Below the pieces are notes generated by a model. It ran no database searches, was not told the origin of the DNA, and worked only from the letters and a program-made list of their open reading frames with translations. From the NCBI GenBank assembly GCA_903853785.1, contig CAINUM010000098.1, forward strand, positions 1 through 14,903: a stretch of DNA of 14,903 nucleotides. The letters are read 5' to 3'. The first letter of the stretch is position 1. Each line of letters starts with the position of its first letter. Origin of the DNA: Candidatus Magasanikiibacteriota bacterium (GTDB lineage Bacteria > Patescibacteriota > Patescibacteriia > Magasanikbacterales > GWA2-37-8). This document shows positions 1 to 7,219 of the stretch, piece after piece. The translations under genes and the position numbers were made by a program.

Positions 1-36
1 CAAGGTGCGATCATGGCGCTTGATGTACCTTTTTGA

Positions 37-1719
37 CTATTTAGTCACGCTTATGTTCTCTCCGTTTTCTGCAGAACAAGCTTGAACATTTATTCTACCT
101 CCGGCTGTTCTTTTTAAAGCGTAATATGTCTTGGCAGGAGTACCGTTTTTAGGATCAAAAGGTAATGAGGTAATATAATCTGGCGCTAAGGTGGAAGAAA
201 GGTCTAAACAAGTTAGGTCTGTATTTTCAGAGCCAACAGTAACTGCTGGAGTTCCTACGGTTGCGCCGATAATATTTGACAAGCTAACACTCTTAAATTC
301 TGGCGAAATTATTGTTGAATCACTATCTAAATATGTTTTGTATTGCATATACCTACCCGTTAGGTTTGATAATGGGAATGATGGAAAGTTATTTGTTGAA
401 ATGACACTGTCATTATAATATGTATTTGCGGTTCCATCTGGGCCAACAAATGTGGGATTATCTGAACAATTACTATTTTTACAAGTATGAACTTGTAATT
501 TTAGATGGGTTGCACCGCGCTTGTAATTATTTAATACTTCAGTTGTAGAAAGTGAACGGTTCCATAAAGAGACTTCGTCGATATATCCAGGGAATGTAAG
601 AACCCCATTTGTTTGGTTTCCGATTGTAAGTGGGCTTAGAGTTGTAGTTAGCAATTGATTACCACTAGATGTTCCATCCAATATGCCATTAATATATATA
701 CGAAGAGCAGCTCCATCATATGTTGCTACTACATGAGACCATTTGTTTAAAGCAATAGAATTTGGGCTTGAGTATGCCTGCATTGGCGTAGGGTACTGAT
801 GTAGATAGAATTTTATAGAATTTATTCCTCCGCCACAATTAGCCCCGCCGTAGATACCATATTGGTAACTAGGGAGCATTTTCCCTACTATCATGTTGCA
901 GTATGATATATTGCTAGTTGGATATATCCAAGCAGAAATTGATATATTGCTTGTCATATTTAAACTGCTTCCGTTGCCGACGTTTATATATTGTGAATTT
1001 CCTGAAAAGCTAGCTGCATTTCCAAATTTTCCAGCAGAAATTGCCATGGTTCCACTAACAGCGGTTCCATTATTATTGTTTCCGGATGAATCAATAACTT
1101 CCCCCACAGATCCATTCCATGAAGATTCGTCCATGTGCATTAACAAAACATTTCCCGCCATATTCGCGGTTCCAGTCGTATAAATATTTTCAGTGATTCC
1201 GGTATTAGGTAATTCTTTCCCAATCGGACTATTTGGTACAAAACTTAAATTTGTCCAAGTTGTCGAAGGATCTATATTGTCTTTAATGATAGACAAATAT
1301 GTTCCAGTAGTACCAGTCGATAATTTTAAAATATTATTGTTTGTGTCGAAAATTGTGGAATTATTTGTCCCGGCTGATGGGATATCTGTCCAAGTATTAC
1401 TACTGCCCGCAGTTCCAGAAGTTCCAGCAACAACTACCCCACCACCGCAACTTATTCCGCAGTTGTTATCGGTACCTAGCATTTTTAAGGTACTACTAAT
1501 TCCAGGTGGAAATAATCCATTATGATCTAATGAATATTGATATATTGCATTTAGTATTGTATTGGAATCGCTACGCCTAGCCGTATTTCTAGTAGCACCT
1601 AATTGTTTGCCGGGGTTTATAGCAACAATAACTATGCCGGCTAAAATTGCGATAGCGGCCACAACTAAAAGAATTTCTAGAAGTGTAAAGCCTTTGGTAT
1701 TGTTAATTTGGTTTTTCAT
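37..1719 (-). CDS. Modular type IV pilin with an inserted LamG/concanavalin-like lectin domain
   Basis: This 560-residue protein starts like a type IV prepilin: a short basic leader ends in Lys-Gly at residues 9-10, and the cleavage site is followed by FTLLEILLVV with the conserved Glu at mature position 5. Residues 43-70 look like the rest of the pilin helix. Residues 190-400 look like a LamG/concanavalin A-like sandwich (motifs include WSHVVATYDG, IYINGILDG and GYIDEVSLWNRSLS). Residues 401-482 look like a second beta domain, and 500-560 return to a pilin-type C-terminus (Cys504, FDPKNGT, Cys548). A usual pilin of this type is 130-200 residues, so about 400 residues are inserted between its helix and its C-terminal sheet. 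The ATG at 1719 was chosen over an upstream TTG because it precedes the leader directly and lies 4 bases after the previous stop. It is the last visible gene of the pilus operon. The probable role is a surface-exposed adhesive minor pilin; the ligand is unknown. Confidence 0.85.
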   Translation of the reverse strand: MKNQINNTKGFTLLEILLVVAAIAILAGIVIVAINPGKQLGATRNTARRSDSNTILNAIYQYSLDHNGLFPPGISSTLKMLGTDNNCGISCGGGVVVAGTSGTAGSSNTWTDIPSAGTNNSTIFDTNNNILKLSTGTTGTYLSIIKDNIDPSTTWTNLSFVPNSPIGKELPNTGITENIYTTGTANMAGNVLLMHMDESSWNGSVGEVIDSSGNNNNGTAVSGTMAISAGKFGNAASFSGNSQYINVGNGSSLNMTSNISISAWIYPTSNISYCNMIVGKMLPSYQYGIYGGANCGGGINSIKFYLHQYPTPMQAYSSPNSIALNKWSHVVATYDGAALRIYINGILDGTSSGNQLLTTTLSPLTIGNQTNGVLTFPGYIDEVSLWNRSLSTTEVLNNYKRGATHLKLQVHTCKNSNCSDNPTFVGPDGTANTYYNDSVISTNNFPSFPLSNLTGRYMQYKTYLDSDSTIISPEFKSVSLSNIIGATVGTPAVTVGSENTDLTCLDLSSTLAPDYITSLPFDPKNGTPAKTYYALKRTAGGRINVQACSAENGENISVTK

Positions 1720-1723
1720 ATTA

Positions 1724-2137
1724 TTAAAAAGATGTAACTTCTTGCCAAGAATTGATTGTAATTTTAGGATCAATTTGACTTATTGTTATATTCAATTTTC
1801 TGAAAGCATTGCCAGCTTGAGAAGTTGAGTGTATTACTCTAGATTGGTCTCCGCCGTTGATAATTTCGTATTCACAAGTATTGTTTCCAATTTGAGCATT
1901 TCCAATTCCAACCGTTGATGAACAAAGCTGAATTTTATTTAATGCAACCTCAGCACAAGCGTTTGCTGATGATTTTGCGATATTAGATTGTTCTAATACA
2001 GAACTATTTTGGTATGAATATACTCCTGACAATATTAAATACAAAACTACAGCCGTACCAAAAGCTCCGACGATCAATACGCCGATTAAAACGGCAAAGC
2101 CATTTTTATTAGGGTTGTCTAAGGGTGGCTGTATCAT
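1724..2137 (-). CDS. PilX/GspK-like minor pilin lacking the Glu5 residue
   Basis: This is a 137-residue pilin-like protein. A 13-residue leader ends in Lys-Asn-Gly, followed by a long hydrophobic helix beginning FAVLIGVLIVG. The usual Glu at mature position 5 is replaced by Ile, as is common in PilX and GspK proteins, which are thought to cap the pilus tip. The remainder is a small soluble domain with three Cys residues. The start overlaps the end of the preceding pilin gene by 29 bases, and no other start codon would keep the leader, so translational coupling is likely. The assignment to the PilX group rests on N-terminal sequence and gene order (after PilV-like and PilW-like genes); no domain beyond the pilin helix is recognised. 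Confidence 0.75.
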   Translation of the reverse strand: MIQPPLDNPNKNGFAVLIGVLIVGAFGTAVVLYLILSGVYSYQNSSVLEQSNIAKSSANACAEVALNKIQLCSSTVGIGNAQIGNNTCEYEIINGGDQSRVIHSTSQAGNAFRKLNITISQIDPKITINSWQEVTSF

Positions 2138-2615
2138 AAAAATTTTGACTGTAATTATATTCGATTCTGCTAGCAGTGTTATTATAATTCAAAGTAAAAT
2201 TTATTTTAATTGAATTGTGTTGGTTGTCTGGGCTTAGATTAATAAATTGTAGGTTGTTAACATTAATATTGTTGGATGAGAGAGCGATTGTCTGGTTTGA
2301 AATGGTTCTGCGCAATGTAGTGCTAGCAAGATCAAATATTATATCTTGCCCCAAGTTATTTTGTAATTGTAGTGTTGTTCCATTATTTCCGTTTGATGGA
2401 ACTACTATTAATTTTGAATTGCGAATTTCCTGAGTTAGTATTTGTAAAATTTGTACACCTTGTTGCTCGACAGCACTAATGGTCTGGTTTTTTATTCTGG
2501 ATTGACTTAATAGAGCTATCATTGCAGTAATTGCCAAAAGCAATCCAGTTGCTATAACGGTGTATAGTAGCAATTCGATCAGAGTAAAGCCGTGATTATT
2601 ATTTGAAATATTCAT
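2109..2615 (-). CDS. PilW/GspJ-like minor pilin
   Basis: This is a 168-residue prepilin-like protein with a 9-residue leader ending in His-Gly, followed by FTLIELLLYTVIA, which carries the conserved Glu at mature position 5. The next ~25 residues are hydrophobic, and the rest is Asn/Ser-rich and probably beta-structured. A TTG codon upstream at 2630 could extend the reading frame, but the ATG at 2615 lies 2 bases after the preceding stop and gives a normal leader length. Its position between the PilV-like and PilX-like genes supports the PilW/GspJ assignment. It would be inserted in the cytoplasmic membrane, processed by a prepilin peptidase (not seen in this window), and used in the initiating tip complex of the pilus. 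Confidence 0.75.
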   Translation of the reverse strand: MNISNNNHGFTLIELLLYTVIATGLLLAITAMIALLSQSRIKNQTISAVEQQGVQILQILTQEIRNSKLIVVPSNGNNGTTLQLQNNLGQDIIFDLASTTLRRTISNQTIALSSNNINVNNLQFINLSPDNQHNSIKINFTLNYNNTASRIEYNYSQNFYDTATLRQP

Positions 2616-2617
2616 AT

Positions 2618-3091
2618 TTAAATTCCACAAAATTCTGTACTCGTGCCATTGCTAGTTGCAGTGCGCCAATCTGTAAAGAGTGTTGAAAAGGAAATGGATA
2701 CTTGGCTACCGCCGGATTGTTTCCAAGATACTTCGGAAATTACTTGTTTAGTTTGCTGGTTTATATCAATTATATTTATCGTTCGTGTAAAATTTTCTAT
2801 AATTTCTGGTTGATTAATAAGGTTCCATTTATTGTTGGTTAACAAACCAAAACTACCAGCAATTAAATTTGAAAAATTTTCATCTCGCATACTTCTGGCA
2901 GCTTCAAGTCCTTCTTCAGCCAAAAATATTGCGCGATTTCTTTGTCCTGCTCGCAATGTACTCTCTTGGCCAAAGCCCAACACCCCCATAAATGCCAATG
3001 CAAATAAAGCTAACAAGCCACTCGATAAAATTATTTCTATCAACGAAAATCCTTTTGAATTTAGTTTTTTTTGATTTTCGTAGTTGGTCAT
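2618..3091 (-). CDS. PilV/GspI-like minor pilin
   Basis: This is a 157-residue prepilin-like protein. Its 14-residue leader contains Lys residues and ends in Ser-Lys-Gly, followed by FSLIEIILSSGLLALFALAF with Glu at mature position 5. The stretch RNRAIFLAEEGLEAARSMRDENF, roughly residues 51-73, is typical of PilV/GspI proteins, in which the helix continues with an A-x-x-x-AEEGLEAAR-like pattern. This makes it the most confidently placed of the minor pilins here. The gene starts 4 bases after the GspH/FimT-like gene and ends 2 bases before the PilW-like start. It probably joins the neighbouring pilins in the complex that primes pilus assembly. Confidence 0.82.
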   Translation of the reverse strand: MTNYENQKKLNSKGFSLIEIILSSGLLALFALAFMGVLGFGQESTLRAGQRNRAIFLAEEGLEAARSMRDENFSNLIAGSFGLLTNNKWNLINQPEIIENFTRTINIIDINQQTKQVISEVSWKQSGGSQVSISFSTLFTDWRTATSNGTSTEFCGI

Positions 3092-3095
3092 AAAA

Positions 3096-3545
3096 TCATG
3101 GAATACTTATTATACCTAGAGTGTTGATACTGATTTGTGATTTTCGTCCATCCGTGTGTTCCAACTTTATTGTACCAGTATTGTTTGGAATTCCATTTAG
3201 TGGAGAAAAAATTATTTCGGTTAATCCAGATACTGTAATTGTGTTGGCTATAGAGAATATTTCATCTAATGATTGGTCACGATTTGAAAAATTATCACCT
3301 TTAAAAATAATTAAATTTCCAGTTTGTATTTCTGTTCCCCAGGAGGAATTGCCATCGACTGCTTGAGCTTTGAGTTGAGTTTTTCTTATAATATCCCCAA
3401 TGGTTACAGAAGTTATGTTCATTTCATTTTCAGCTTGCAAAGATAAATACATTGGAGCAGCCACTACTGCCAAAATTCCCATTAAGGCAACCACTAATAG
3501 TAGTTCTAAAAGCGTAAAACCATTTTTTTTAATTTCATTTTCCAT
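3096..3545 (-). CDS. GspH/FimT-like pseudopilin
   Basis: This is a 149-residue prepilin-like protein. A 9-residue leader ends in Lys-Asn-Gly, followed by FTLLELLLVVALMGILAVVA and then PMYLSLQ, with Glu at mature position 5. The residues after the helix (TIGDIIRKTQLKAQAVDGNSSWG) match the way GspH and FimT proteins continue, with the helix leading into a small beta domain; the GTIKL and ISINTLGIISI strands at the end also fit. It is the first of five consecutive pilin-like genes and starts 2 bases after pilC. A structural major pilin is a less likely alternative, because the leader is short, no tail disulphide pair is present, and the gene order matches fimT-pilV-pilW-pilX. Confidence 0.78.
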   Translation of the reverse strand: MENEIKKNGFTLLELLLVVALMGILAVVAAPMYLSLQAENEMNITSVTIGDIIRKTQLKAQAVDGNSSWGTEIQTGNLIIFKGDNFSNRDQSLDEIFSIANTITVSGLTEIIFSPLNGIPNNTGTIKLEHTDGRKSQISINTLGIISIP

Positions 3546-3547
3546 AT

Positions 3548-5080
3548 TTATGGAGTGGGTGGAATAACTTGGATGTATTGAGCGCTAACCCAGCCAAATA
3601 AATCGGGCGATAAAATGATTTTGTACCAACCAACTTTAGTGTCAGAATATTTGAACCTTTCACCTGTAGCCGCCTGTTGTAAAAGTTCAGACTTAATAGA
3701 AGGTTCAGCATAAATATTTAAAAAACCAAGCACCTCCAAAAGACCGGAGGTTGGAATTTTAGTAATAGGAATTAGTAATGGAGTTGATGTTGGGGAGGTA
3801 GTTGGGGTATTTATAATAATAGTACTTGTTGGTATTTGGGGTATAACAATGGTAGAAGTGACAATCGCCGTTGAACTGGTTGATAATACAATATTCGGAA
3901 TAGATACAATCTTTGGCGGAGGTATACTAACTGTGTTATTTGAACTGGTTGTTTCTGGTTTTTGGTTCAAACCTCCAACCAAACTATATATTGGTAAAAT
4001 TACGGCCATAGCTACTGCCACTACGCCCAGCCAAACCACCACTAATAATAATGGTTCTAAAATTACACTTAAATTTTTGGTAGTCAATTCAGTTTTGCTT
4101 TCGTAATTTTCACTAATATTTAAAAATATCTTCCCCAATCTTCCAGAACGTTCGCCTACTGCTATCAAACTTTGAATAGTTGTAGGAATTAGTTTTCTGA
4201 TATGAGGGTTTGAATGAAAACATTCCTCAAAGGACTTGCCTTCTTCAACACCCTCTTTTAAAAGTGTGTATATTTTTCCGTATGCTCGCAAAGTGCCAGA
4301 TTCACCTAATGAGTTTAGAGCTTCAAGTACTGGCAGCCCAGCTTCAAGCAAAGTTCCCATGATATAACCAAAACGTGCTAATTCAACTTCGCGAATAAGG
4401 TTTTTAATTCCTGGAATTGAAAAAAGAATTGCTTGACCAATAAATTTTGTTTTTTTATAAAAAAACAAGAAATAAAAAATTATAGAAATTCCAAGTAAAA
4501 ATATTGGCACAACAATTGATCCGTATTTAGACAAAAAAGAACCAAAACTCATGAGTAGTCTGGTAACTAAGGGTAATTTTAAATTTAGTTGGTTAAAAAC
4601 TGTAGAAAGTTTTGGTAAAATAAACCAGGCAATTCCAATTCCAACAGTCAAAGCGACACCCATTACAAAGACTGGGTACATCATTGCGGCTCGAATTTTG
4701 GATTTGAATGATTGGCTTTTACTTTGTTGTACTACTACTACAGCCAAGCTTTGATGAAGACGCCCGCTCTCTTCCCCTATTTTAATCAGTGAAATAATGT
4801 GTGGAGGTAGAAGTTTTGTTTTTTCTAGCGATTGCCACAAACTAAAACCAGAATTTATATTTTCTACCAATTCATCAATAATATTTATTAGTTGTGTGGA
4901 TTTTACTTCGGCTTTAATCGCTTCAAGCGCTTCAATGATATCCATCCCAGATGCCAATAACATTGACAAACTTTCTACAAAATATTGACTCTCTTCTGCA
5001 AAACCAAAAGAAAAAGATAGAATACTACTTTTCTTTTTTAATGGGATAATTTTTTTTTCAACAGCCTTATCCTTTTTCAT
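3548..5080 (-). CDS. pilC: Type IV pilus platform protein PilC with C-terminal SH3-like domain
   Basis: PilC/GspF proteins form the inner-membrane platform that couples the assembly ATPase to the growing pilus. Here two T2SSF repeats are visible (about residues 34-155 and 236-362), each with the A-L-x-x-G motif (MLLASGMDIIEAL at 40-52, TLLEAGLPVLEAL at 243-255) and the GE.SGRL motif (102-108 and 309-315). Three membrane helices lie near 133-155, 188-208 and 341-366. A usual PilC is about 400 residues and stops soon after the third helix. This one has 510: residues 367-443 are a Thr/Ser/Pro/Ile-rich linker and 444-506 resemble a bacterial SH3 (SH3b) domain (LNIYAEPS, GWYKI, GWVSAQYIQVI). With the N-terminus in the cytoplasm, three helices put this extra domain outside, towards the peptidoglycan. 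The gene starts 9 bases after pilB. Confidence 0.92.
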   Translation of the reverse strand: MKKDKAVEKKIIPLKKKSSILSFSFGFAEESQYFVESLSMLLASGMDIIEALEAIKAEVKSTQLINIIDELVENINSGFSLWQSLEKTKLLPPHIISLIKIGEESGRLHQSLAVVVVQQSKSQSFKSKIRAAMMYPVFVMGVALTVGIGIAWFILPKLSTVFNQLNLKLPLVTRLLMSFGSFLSKYGSIVVPIFLLGISIIFYFLFFYKKTKFIGQAILFSIPGIKNLIREVELARFGYIMGTLLEAGLPVLEALNSLGESGTLRAYGKIYTLLKEGVEEGKSFEECFHSNPHIRKLIPTTIQSLIAVGERSGRLGKIFLNISENYESKTELTTKNLSVILEPLLLVVVWLGVVAVAMAVILPIYSLVGGLNQKPETTSSNNTVSIPPPKIVSIPNIVLSTSSTAIVTSTIVIPQIPTSTIIINTPTTSPTSTPLLIPITKIPTSGLLEVLGFLNIYAEPSIKSELLQQAATGERFKYSDTKVGWYKIILSPDLFGWVSAQYIQVIPPTP

Positions 5081-5089
5081 GGGATAAAA

Positions 5090-6742
5090 TTAAAATTTTG
5101 GTGGCTCGGCCATTCGAAGTAACTCGTCTAATGTGGTAACTCCGGATTTTACTTTTTCCAAACCGTCTTCGAATAAAGTTACGGACCCTTGTTTTCTAGC
5201 GACTTTCCAAATTTGAGCAGTCGATGGATGTTGTAAAATTAAATCTTGTATATCTGGTGTCACTTCAATAAATTCATAAATAGCAGTGCGTCCGCGAAAA
5301 CCTGTATTGCCACATCCCGAACAACCTTTACCTTTGTAGAGAACAATGTGTTTCCCAGTAAAATATTTTTGAACATCGGCTGGAATAGTTTTTTTAACCT
5401 CTTCTTTGTTCACTGAAATACTATAACGACATTGATCGCAGATTTTGCGGACCAAGCGTTGAGCAATCAATACAACCAATGTAGAGGATAATAAAAATGG
5501 TTCGATATCCATATCAAGCAGACGTGGAATGGCGGTAGCGGCATCGTTCGCGTGAAATGTCGACAACAACAAATGTCCAGTTAAAGCGGCATTTATAGCC
5601 GTTTCAGCAGTCTCTTGATCTCTGATTTCTCCAACTAAAATTATATCCGGATCTTGGCGGACAATAGACCTTAGTCCTTTTGCAAAAGTGAGATTGGTCT
5701 GTGTATTTACTTGAATCTGATTAACTCCAGCCATTTTATATTCTACCGGGTCCTCAATAGTTGTGATATTAACGTCAGGAGTGTTTAATAATTTTAATAA
5801 AGCATAAAGTGAAGTTGTTTTACCAGAACCAGTTGGCCCAGTAACCAAAATCATTCCAAACGGTTTGTTGATTGCCTTTAGAAGCAAATCTTGATCATGC
5901 TGTGATAGTCCTAAATCACTAAATGAAAAACTACGTACATATGAAGATAAAAGACGAATCACAACTTTTTCACCATTAAGGGTTGGCAAAATAGATATAC
6001 GCATATCTACGGTATACTTTTCTCTCACTTGTCTGGCAGCGCCATCTTGAGCAGAAAAATGTTCGTCGATTGGTAACTGAGCTTGAACTTTAATGCGATT
6101 TAATATATTGCCGTAGTATTCCTTTGGGATACGGCCCGCTTCTTGCATAACTCCATCAATACGGAAACGTACTATCACCTCTTTTTCCTGTGGTTCTAAA
6201 TGGACGTCAGAAGCACGGTATGCAACTGCGTCATCGATTATTTGTTCAATAAGTTCTGGAGCGATTCGTTTTTGTTGTTTTATAATTTCACTAAAACGAG
6301 TGTCGAGAGTTTTTAAATAATGTATAAAAGCATCTTCAATATCTTCGGTAAATGAAAATGTTATAACAATTTTTTTGTCTTTAAAAATAGTCTTAAGTTT
6401 TTTGCTTAATTCATCTTGGGTTGGGTTATCGGTAGTAATAACAATTTCCTTGTCGGTCTGTCGAAAGACAACAGCATGAAATTGCTTGGCAATGTCTTCG
6501 GGTAAAAGTCGAACCTGTTCTTGATTTGGTTTGTAGGTATTTAAATCAGAATAATTCACCTTGTCTGCTTCAGCAAGCGCTTGTCCAAGCAAATCCTTAT
6601 TTATAATTTCAGAAGTCAAAAGCCAATCTGCAATAGAACCTTGGGTAATTTTAGTTGCGGCTTCAGCCTTGGTAATATCATCGGCAGTAACATAATTTCC
6701 GTCCAATAATACTTTTTTAATTTTTTTATCGTCGATTTGCAT
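5090..6742 (-). CDS. pilB: Type IV pilus assembly ATPase PilB
   Basis: PilB is the hexameric cytoplasmic ATPase that drives pilus extension through PilC. The 550-residue length is normal for the family. An N-terminal MshEN/GspE-N-like domain (about 1-140) is followed by the GspE/PilB ATPase core: the SDVHLEP signature at 178-184, Walker A GPTGSGKT at 302-309, an Asp box around 326-336 (TTIEDPVEY), Walker B with IILVGEIRD at 367-374, and the His box STFHAND at 394-400. Two CxxC pairs (Cys435/438 and Cys474/477) form the zinc-binding tetracysteine motif seen in PilB and GspE and absent from the retraction ATPase PilT. The gene begins 7 bases after the receiver gene and has no Shine-Dalgarno sequence, so it is probably translated by coupling. 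No pilT is present in this window. Confidence 0.96.
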   Translation of the reverse strand: MQIDDKKIKKVLLDGNYVTADDITKAEAATKITQGSIADWLLTSEIINKDLLGQALAEADKVNYSDLNTYKPNQEQVRLLPEDIAKQFHAVVFRQTDKEIVITTDNPTQDELSKKLKTIFKDKKIVITFSFTEDIEDAFIHYLKTLDTRFSEIIKQQKRIAPELIEQIIDDAVAYRASDVHLEPQEKEVIVRFRIDGVMQEAGRIPKEYYGNILNRIKVQAQLPIDEHFSAQDGAARQVREKYTVDMRISILPTLNGEKVVIRLLSSYVRSFSFSDLGLSQHDQDLLLKAINKPFGMILVTGPTGSGKTTSLYALLKLLNTPDVNITTIEDPVEYKMAGVNQIQVNTQTNLTFAKGLRSIVRQDPDIILVGEIRDQETAETAINAALTGHLLLSTFHANDAATAIPRLLDMDIEPFLLSSTLVVLIAQRLVRKICDQCRYSISVNKEEVKKTIPADVQKYFTGKHIVLYKGKGCSGCGNTGFRGRTAIYEFIEVTPDIQDLILQHPSTAQIWKVARKQGSVTLFEDGLEKVKSGVTTLDELLRMAEPPKF

Positions 6743-6749
6743 ATTGGTT

Positions 6750-7136
6750 TTATGACATTAAAGTGCCTACTATATAATCCACTATTTTATTTATTGGAGT
6801 GTCTGATTTTACAAAATACCAAACCGCCCCCATTGATTTGGCTTTTTGGGCATCGTCATCTTGCCCCAAATTTGATGCAATTATTACAGGTGTTTTGTCT
6901 TTGTTTTCCTTCATCGCTTTCATTACACCAAATCCATCAAGTTTTGGTATCATTAGATCTAATAAAACTAAGTCGAATTTTTGTTTTTTTAAATTATCAA
7001 GGGCTGCTTCTCCATCGGAAGCTACTACTGTTTCAAAACCAGAATGATTTAATTTTAATTCCAAAGCATGAGCCATCGGTTTTTCATCCTCGACTATCAA
7101 GATTCTTTGTAATTTTTTTGTGGAAGTAGTAGTCAT
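6750..7136 (-). CDS. Stand-alone response regulator receiver (CheY-like) protein
   Basis: This 128-residue protein is a single receiver (REC) domain with no output domain. The acidic pocket is at Glu16/Asp17 (LIVEDE), the phospho-acceptor is Asp60 (LVLLDLMIPKLDGFG), the conserved Ser/Thr is Ser88 (VIIASN), and the conserved Lys is Lys110 (YFVKSD). It should be phosphorylated by a histidine kinase that is not in this window. It is the first gene of the pilus operon, 7 bases ahead of pilB, so it most likely controls pilus extension, much as the CheY-like PilG and PilH do in Pseudomonas twitching motility; that link is inferred from position only. The ATG at 7136 lies about 7 bases from the predicted transcription start, so the mRNA would be almost leaderless. 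Confidence 0.9.
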   Translation of the reverse strand: MTTTSTKKLQRILIVEDEKPMAHALELKLNHSGFETVVASDGEAALDNLKKQKFDLVLLDLMIPKLDGFGVMKAMKENKDKTPVIIASNLGQDDDAQKAKSMGAVWYFVKSDTPINKIVDYIVGTLMS

Positions 7137-7149
7137 ATTTATTTATTGA

Positions 7150-7178
7150 ATTATAACACAAAATTAACTTTCAAACAA
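7150..7178 (-). promoter_or_regulatory. Promoter of the pilus operon (extended -10)
   Basis: On the minus strand, TATAAT at 7155-7150 is a perfect -10 box preceded by TGT at 7158-7156, which makes it an extended -10. A weak -35 box TTGTTT lies at 7178-7173, 17 bases upstream. Transcription would start near 7143, only about 7 bases before the ATG of the receiver gene. It lies just after the helicase terminator, so it is the likely main promoter for all eight pilus genes. Confidence 0.75.
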
Positions 7179-7183
7179 AGAGG

Positions 7184-7219
7184 AAAAAAATAAAACTCAC
7201 ATTTTAAAGTGAGTTTTAT
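7184..7219 (-). terminator. Intrinsic terminator of the helicase gene
   Basis: Read on the minus strand, an 11-bp perfect stem (arms 7219-7209 and 7200-7190, core AAAACTCAC with GTGAGTTTT) closes an 8-base loop and is followed by six T residues at 7190-7185. The helicase stop codon (7218-7216) lies inside the 5' arm. On the plus strand there is no T-run, so it works in one direction. It separates the helicase from the pilus operon. Confidence 0.85.

Noticed and set aside
1..36. An ATG at 14-12 on the minus strand that could begin the next gene of the pilus operon.
   Set aside because: Only about four codons are visible before the window ends, so it cannot be judged; no terminator is seen here either.
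1720..1773. A TTG start at 1773 that would lengthen the lectin pilin by 18 residues.
   Set aside because: It would place extra hydrophobic residues ahead of the prepilin leader and overlap the previous gene; the ATG at 1719 gives a normal 10-residue leader and a 4-base gap.
2616..2630. A TTG start at 2630 for the PilW-like gene.
   Set aside because: The ATG at 2615 is 2 bases after the preceding stop and gives a normal 9-residue leader.
7169..7174. TTGAAA as the -35 box of the pilus promoter.
   Set aside because: It is only 13 bases from the -10 box, which is too close; the weaker TTGTTT at 17 bases with an extended -10 fits better.
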